Shown here piece by piece: positions 59,556 through 64,000 of a DNA stretch of 64,000 nucleotides. The notes beneath the pieces were generated by a model. The model worked only from the letters and a program-made list of their open reading frames with translations, ran no database searches and was not told where the DNA came from. How positions within the stretch are numbered: position 1 is the first letter of the stretch; each line of letters begins with the position of its first letter. This DNA comes from JAVVRP01 sp036654655 (GTDB taxonomy: Bacteria; Bacillota; Clostridia; Christensenellales; UBA1242). A program made the position numbers and the translations under genes. The DNA is taken from NCBI GenBank assembly GCA_036654655.1, contig JAVVRP010000004.1, positions 1-64,000 on the forward strand, in the 5' to 3' direction.

Positions 59556-60893
59556 ATGAAAAAAAGTAATAATACAATTGTTTCAATTTCCACTGCAAGC
59601 GGAAAATCTGCTGTTGGAATTGTAAGATTAAGCGGAGAAAAAGCAAAAAATATTGCAAGTAAATTGTTTGCAAAATTTTATGTGTGTGAAAACAGGCCCA
59701 GAGAACTTGTTTTAGGGGAAGTTGTTTGCAAAAACTTTTCTGTTGAGGCATTGTGTGTTTTTTTTAAGGCTCCAAAATCTTACACAGGAGAAAATGTTGT
59801 AGAATTTCAGGTTGTTGGCGGAAGTGCTGTAACCCAAGGTGTTCTTATGGCGTGCGTGCAATGTGGTGCAAGGCTAGCAGAAAATGGAGAATTTTCTAAA
59901 CGTGCATTTTTGAATAACAAAATTTCTTTGGACCAAGCACAAGGAATAATTGACTCAATTAATGCAACAACCCAAAGTGAATTGCTTGTTGCACAAAGTT
60001 TGGCAAAAGGAAAACTTTTTAAATTTGTTACCGAAAATCAAAACCACCTTAAATTAATTATGGCAAAATTAGAGGTTAATTTGGATTATCCCGAACACGA
60101 TAATGAACACGAAACATTAAATAACGTAAAATTAGAACTTGAACAAATTTTGAGCAACCTTAAAAATTTGGCAGACACGGAAAATATTGGAAGTTTTATT
60201 AAACAAGGGGTAACTGTTGCCATTGTTGGAAAGCCAAATGTTGGAAAAAGCAGTCTTTTAAATGCAATTGTTGGAACAGACAAAGCAATTGTGACCGACA
60301 TTGCAGGAACAACAAGAGATATTGTGGAAGCAAGCATAGAAATAAACGGGTTAAAATATAACTTTTTAGACACGGCGGGAATATGTGACACAACCGATAA
60401 AATTGAACAAATTGGAATAGAAAAAAGCCAAGAAGCGCTTAAATTTGCTGATTTTGCTTTGCTTTTAATTGACCCAACTCAAAGCCCAACAAAAGAAGAT
60501 TTATTATTAAAAGAAATTGTTAAAAACAAACCTCATTTTGTTGTAATTACAAAAAGTGACATTTTTGGTGAATATAAGCCGGAGCAAGGCAGTTTTGTAA
60601 TTAGTGCAAAAACAGGCAACAATATACAACTGCTTTTAAAACAAATACAACTTGCAACTGTTGGAAGCAAAAATTTAAACGAAATTTTGGTTTTAACAAA
60701 TGCAAAGCATGCTCAGGCAATTAAAAAATCTGCCGAATTGATAAATGTAGCAATTATTGACTGCTCAAAAACTGTGGATATTGTTTTGCAATCCTTAAAT
60801 TCTGCTTGGCGTGAACTTGGCAAAATTACTGGTGAAACGGAGTTTGAAGAAATTATCAATCAAATATTTAAAAGTTTTTGTTTGGGCAAGTAA
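59556..60893 (+). CDS. mnmE: tRNA modification GTPase MnmE
   Basis: 445 residues: N-terminal tetrahydrofolate-binding domain (IVSISTASGKSAVGIVRLSG), helical domain, inserted G domain (GKPNVGKSSLLNAIVG, DIAGTTRDIV, DTAGI, TKSD) and the C-terminal catalytic Cys in FCLGK. With MnmG it makes cmnm5U at tRNA wobble uridines. Weak ribosome binding site (TGGAGC). 27 bp after gyrA. Confidence 0.98.
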   Translation: MKKSNNTIVSISTASGKSAVGIVRLSGEKAKNIASKLFAKFYVCENRPRELVLGEVVCKNFSVEALCVFFKAPKSYTGENVVEFQVVGGSAVTQGVLMACVQCGARLAENGEFSKRAFLNNKISLDQAQGIIDSINATTQSELLVAQSLAKGKLFKFVTENQNHLKLIMAKLEVNLDYPEHDNEHETLNNVKLELEQILSNLKNLADTENIGSFIKQGVTVAIVGKPNVGKSSLLNAIVGTDKAIVTDIAGTTRDIVEASIEINGLKYNFLDTAGICDTTDKIEQIGIEKSQEALKFADFALLLIDPTQSPTKEDLLLKEIVKNKPHFVVITKSDIFGEYKPEQGSFVISAKTGNNIQLLLKQIQLATVGSKNLNEILVLTNAKHAQAIKKSAELINVAIIDCSKTVDIVLQSLNSAWRELGKITGETEFEEIINQIFKSFCLGK

Positions 60894-60909
60894 TTTAGTT
60901 GAGGAAAAC

Positions 60910-62775
60910 ATGGATAACAAATTTGACGCAATAGTAATTGGTGCAGGGCATGCAGGGTGTGAATCGGCACTTGCACTTGCACGTTTAGGAAACAAAACAT
61001 TGCTTTTAACACTAAATTTGGAAGCAGTTGCTTTTTTAGCGTGCAATCCATCAATTGGAGGAACGGGAAAGGGCCAACTTGTGTGTGAAATAGACGCGTT
61101 GGGCGGAGAAATGGGAATAGTTGCAGACAAGTGCATGCTTCAAATGAAAATGCTTAACGCAAGCAAAGGCGCCGCTGTTTTTTCACTTCGCGCGCAAGAA
61201 GATAAAAATGCATATCATCAAACAATGAAACAAGTTTTAGAAAATCAAAAAAATTTAATTTTTAAACAAGCGGAAGTAAGCAAAATTTTAACCGAAAATA
61301 AATTAAACACAAATTATGTTATCGGCGTTGAAACAGTTTTGGGGCAAAAGTTTTTTGCACCAACTGTTATTGTTTCAACAGGTGTTTATCTTAAAAGCCG
61401 TATAATTATTGGTGAATTTACAAAAAACAGTGGGCCAAATGGATTTGCCCCGGCCAATGAACTTACAAAAAGTTTAACGGATTTGGGGTTTGAAATTCGC
61501 AGATTTAAAACAGGAACGCCAGCAAGAATTAATGGCAATTCAATAAATTTTTCAAGTTTGGAAGAGCAGTGCGGAGATATCACAATAAAAGGGTTCTCTT
61601 CACTTTCAAAAAACATTAATTCAAAAGAAAAAAGTTGTTTTCAAACAGCAACAAATTTTCAAACACACAACGTAATTCGAAATAATTTGCATCGTGCACC
61701 AATGTACACGGGCATAATAGAAGGCGTTGGGCCAAGATATTGCCCTAGCATAGAAGACAAAATTGTACGATTTCCCGAACGAAACAGCCATCAAATTTTT
61801 TTGGAGCCAGAAGGAAATGAAACAAACGAATGGTATGTTCAAGGTGTTTCAACTTCGCTTCCAGTGGATGTGCAGGACCAACTTTATCATTCAATAAAAG
61901 GGCTTGAAAATTGCCAAATAATGCGGGATGCTTATGCAATTGAGTATGATTGCATAAATTCATTAGATCTTTTTCCTAATCTTGAAAGTAAAAAAGTTGA
62001 AGGTTTGTTTTTTGCAGGTCAAGTTAATGGAACAAGTGGATATGAAGAAGCCGCTGCACAAGGTCTTGTTGCAGGAATTAATGCAAATCAAAAAATAAAT
62101 AAAAAACAGCCACTAATATTAGGCAGAGAAACATCTTACATTGGTGTTTTAATTGATGACCTTGTTACAAAAGGTACAAACGAACCTTACAGAATGATGA
62201 CAAGCAGGGCGGAATTTAGGTTGTGGTTAAGGCAAGACAATGCAGATGAACGCTTAACGGACATAGGACGCAAAATTGGGCTTGTTTCCGATATGCGCTG
62301 GAAAGTGTTTAACAACAAGTGCAAGGCGTTGCAAAAGGCAAGAGAAGAACTTAAAACAACATTGCCATTAAAAGAATTAAAAGCATATTTTCAAAAAATT
62401 GGAGAAAGCACCTTGCAAACTTCAATCAAAGTTAAAAGTGTTTTATTAAGATCAAATGTTTCAATATTTGACCTTAAAAAATTGTTTAAATTATGGAAAA
62501 GAGTGCCCAGTTCAATTTTGCAAACATTAGAAACAGAAGTTAAATATGAAGGATATATAAAACAGCAAAAAGCAGAAATTGCAAAAGTTAAATTGCAAGA
62601 AAACCTTAAAATTCCAAAAGAGTTTGATTTTTCATCACAAAAAAATATAAGATTAGAGGCAAGGCAAAAACTTGCAAAAATCCAGCCATTAAATATTGGC
62701 CAAGCAAGCAGAATTTCGGGAGTTTCACCTGCGGACATCGCTGTTTTAATTGCAACAATAAAAAAGTTGCATTAA
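60910..62775 (+). CDS. mnmG: tRNA uridine modification enzyme MnmG (GidA)
   Basis: 621 residues. FAD-binding N-terminus VIGAGHAGCESALALARLG, the NPSIGGTGKGQLVCEIDALG segment, TGTPARING, GYEEAAAQGLVAGINA and the C-terminal helical MnmE-binding domain. Start at MDNKFDA behind GAGGAAA; a frame overlapping mnmE further upstream is not needed. Gene order mnmE-mnmG is the conserved one; rsmG and parAB do not follow here. Confidence 0.98.
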   Translation: MDNKFDAIVIGAGHAGCESALALARLGNKTLLLTLNLEAVAFLACNPSIGGTGKGQLVCEIDALGGEMGIVADKCMLQMKMLNASKGAAVFSLRAQEDKNAYHQTMKQVLENQKNLIFKQAEVSKILTENKLNTNYVIGVETVLGQKFFAPTVIVSTGVYLKSRIIIGEFTKNSGPNGFAPANELTKSLTDLGFEIRRFKTGTPARINGNSINFSSLEEQCGDITIKGFSSLSKNINSKEKSCFQTATNFQTHNVIRNNLHRAPMYTGIIEGVGPRYCPSIEDKIVRFPERNSHQIFLEPEGNETNEWYVQGVSTSLPVDVQDQLYHSIKGLENCQIMRDAYAIEYDCINSLDLFPNLESKKVEGLFFAGQVNGTSGYEEAAAQGLVAGINANQKINKKQPLILGRETSYIGVLIDDLVTKGTNEPYRMMTSRAEFRLWLRQDNADERLTDIGRKIGLVSDMRWKVFNNKCKALQKAREELKTTLPLKELKAYFQKIGESTLQTSIKVKSVLLRSNVSIFDLKKLFKLWKRVPSSILQTLETEVKYEGYIKQQKAEIAKVKLQENLKIPKEFDFSSQKNIRLEARQKLAKIQPLNIGQASRISGVSPADIAVLIATIKKLH

Positions 62776-62951
62776 CATAAACATGCAATAAAAACAAAAA
62801 TAATAAAAAAAAATATAAAATCTTATAAAATTATTTGCAAATATGCAAAAAACGTTTTGTTATTTTATTTTTATGTGTTATTATATGCGTAACAATATTT
62901 TGAATAAATCATAAAATATTGCAAATTCTATCAATAACATAGGAGGCACTA

Positions 62952-63272
62952 ATGCTTAATTTTATAGGAAGTTTGCTCGCGGGGACGGAGTGGGAATTTG
63001 TTAACACCATTGTAAATGCAATAACAACTGTTCTTTGGCCAATTTTAATTATAACCGCTGCCGCAGGAACAATTTATTCTGTTGTTCTTGGAGTTCAAAT
63101 GGTTCAAGCATCAGATCCAGACAAGCGCAAGGAACATCGTGCAAAACTGGTAAACGTGATTGTTGCAATTGCAATTACAATTGCTCTTATTTTGCTGTTT
63201 ATTTTAGTTATGAATGTTGTTATCCCTGCATTCCTTCCAGGGCAAAATCCAGTTCCAACACCAGGCGCATAA
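62952..63272 (+). CDS. Pilin-like membrane protein of a conjugation/T4SS locus
   Basis: 106 residues with two membrane helices (about 25-50 and 70-95) separated by a charged loop (QASDPDKRKEHRAKLVNVIV) and a short Pro-rich tail. This is the design of VirB2/TrbC-like pilins of Firmicute and Mollicute conjugative elements (Mbov_0395-like). ATAGGAGG precedes the ATG. A strong terminator follows, then a polytopic membrane protein. No relaxase or VirB4 is in view, so the assignment rests on topology and the next gene. Confidence 0.6.
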   Translation: MLNFIGSLLAGTEWEFVNTIVNAITTVLWPILIITAAAGTIYSVVLGVQMVQASDPDKRKEHRAKLVNVIVAIAITIALILLFILVMNVVIPAFLPGQNPVPTPGA

Positions 63273-63301
63273 ATAATTTGTTAATAATTCAAAATATAAT
63301 T

Positions 63302-63343
63302 AAAGCACAAAACCTATGTAAAATTTAAGTTTTGTGCTTTTTT
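63302..63343 (+). terminator. Terminator after the pilin-like gene
   Basis: Arms AAAGCACAAAAC and GTTTTGTGCTTT with a 15-nt loop and a T run. It may attenuate rather than fully stop, as in T4SS loci where pilin is made in excess. Confidence 0.88.
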
Positions 63344-63479
63344 AATTTTAATAAATATGGCACAATTAAGCATAAAAATAACAAAATTAAACAAATTATA
63401 AATAATTTTAGAAAACAGTTAAATTTTATTGTTGAAATTGTTAATATTTGGTATAATAAAGAAAAAGGAAGTATGCGTA

Positions 63480-64000
63480 ATGGGTGTGTATACACTTCTG
63501 GGGCCGGGAGTTTTTGATTATATTAAAAATTTTTTTAACATAATTCCACGAGTTATGTACTTTGTTGTTGCCAGTTTACTTTCTGTTATGGATGCACTCC
63601 AACTTGTGTTTCGCAAACTTGCGGGGTTGGATGTTTATTATGTGGAAAATGTCGCTCAAACCGGAGATGTTTTATATGAGTTTATTTTAGGGATTTTTAC
63701 AGACAAATATGGATCACTTTGCACTTTGTTTTGGAGCCTTGTTGTTCTTGCCATTATTTTGCTTTTTGTTTCAACATTTATTGCAATTCTTTCAAATGAA
63801 TACAAATCACTTTTTGCAGAAGGAAAAGACGGTGTGTCAAACAATAAGTGGGTTTTTGTTAGGCGTGCAATTAAAGGACTTTTTGCAATGGCAATTGTTC
63901 CAGTTATATCCATTTTTGGAATTTACATAGGTAATGTTATTTTGCAGGCAATAGATGGCGCAACTTCCACAGGGTTTAATGACAATCTTGTTGTAAACAG
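63480..64000 (+). CDS. Polytopic membrane protein, VirB6/TrbL-like, partial (3' end outside window)
   Basis: ATG at 63480 behind AAAAAGGAAG; the frame stays open to the window end (173 codons visible). At least three hydrophobic helices (about 20-40, 80-100, 135-160) and a conserved-looking IIPRVMYFVVASLLSVMDA start match the large TM protein that follows the pilin-like gene in Mbov_0396-type conjugation clusters. Confidence 0.6.
   Translation, partial: MGVYTLLGPGVFDYIKNFFNIIPRVMYFVVASLLSVMDALQLVFRKLAGLDVYYVENVAQTGDVLYEFILGIFTDKYGSLCTLFWSLVVLAIILLFVSTFIAILSNEYKSLFAEGKDGVSNNKWVFVRRAIKGLFAMAIVPVISIFGIYIGNVILQAIDGATSTGFNDNLVVN

Noticed and set aside
60811..60909. Extended MnmG starting inside mnmE
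   Set aside because: ATG at 60910 has a ribosome binding site and begins the FAD-binding fold at the usual distance.

Overview
This window is a piece of the chromosome of a low-GC, endospore-forming, anaerobic Firmicute (Clostridia-like), probably an uncultured lineage seen through a draft assembly, since there is a run of 99 Ns at 22539-22637. Sporulation is indicated by spo0A, sigH and a yabP/yabQ pair. Anaerobic life is indicated by a monomeric [FeFe]-hydrogenase and a rubrerythrin. Most genes have strong Shine-Dalgarno sequences (AGGAGG-like). A minority lack one and instead carry a -10 box 6-7 nt before the start codon.

Layout. 1-2221: the end of an integrated element (two unknown genes and a tyrosine recombinase) abutting tRNA-Asn. 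2.3-6.4 kb: rpsF-ssb-rpsR operon, rubrerythrin, [FeFe]-hydrogenase and a SipW-type signal peptidase. 6.5-10.1 kb: a Cys/Pro-rich small protein and a large BspA-like leucine-rich-repeat lipoprotein. 10.2-20 kb: glnS, hisS and gltX, with a Lys/Ala/Pro microprotein, an isolated holin-like gene and a phage tail-fibre/collar-like gene between hisS and gltX, then an HTH regulator and a RelA/SpoT-like hydrolase. 20-25 kb: four tRNAs, yabPQ, an FtsL/DivIC-like gene, a 188-bp repeat array built on the 3' half of tRNA-Ile and interrupted by the assembly gap, and a toxin/immunity-like gene pair. 25-40 kb: methyltransferase, uvrC, ArsR regulator, PRC-barrel protein, class III cyclase, a RadC-like protein, sigH, a DUF1538 transporter with a P-II-like partner, a heterodimeric ABC exporter and recF.

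40-64 kb is the replication-origin neighbourhood: spo0A, a tandem 434-bp duplication carrying two parS sites, parA-parB, rplJ-rplL with an L10 leader, tRNA-Glu and tRNA-Met, then an AT-rich region at 45.5-46.4 kb. That region holds a 22-unit hexanucleotide repeat and a DnaA box followed by DnaA-trio motifs, which I take to be oriC. From there every gene points right: alpha/beta hydrolase, dnaN, a lipoprotein, three paralogous TasA-like exported proteins, dnaA, gyrB, gyrA, mnmE, mnmG, and the start of what looks like a conjugation/type IV secretion locus (pilin-like protein plus a polytopic membrane protein cut by the window end).

How parts fit: ParAB and the two parS sites organise the origin; DnaA, DnaN, RecF, GyrA and GyrB replicate it; Spo0A, SigH and YabPQ link this region to sporulation. 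The SipW-type peptidase at 5.6-6.4 kb is a plausible processing enzyme for the three TasA-like proteins at 50-53 kb. Several core regulators have unusual residues: Spo0A lacks the receiver acidic pair, the Rel-like protein lacks recognisable synthetase motifs, the RadC-like protein lacks its metal-binding motif, and the cyclase has altered catalytic residues.
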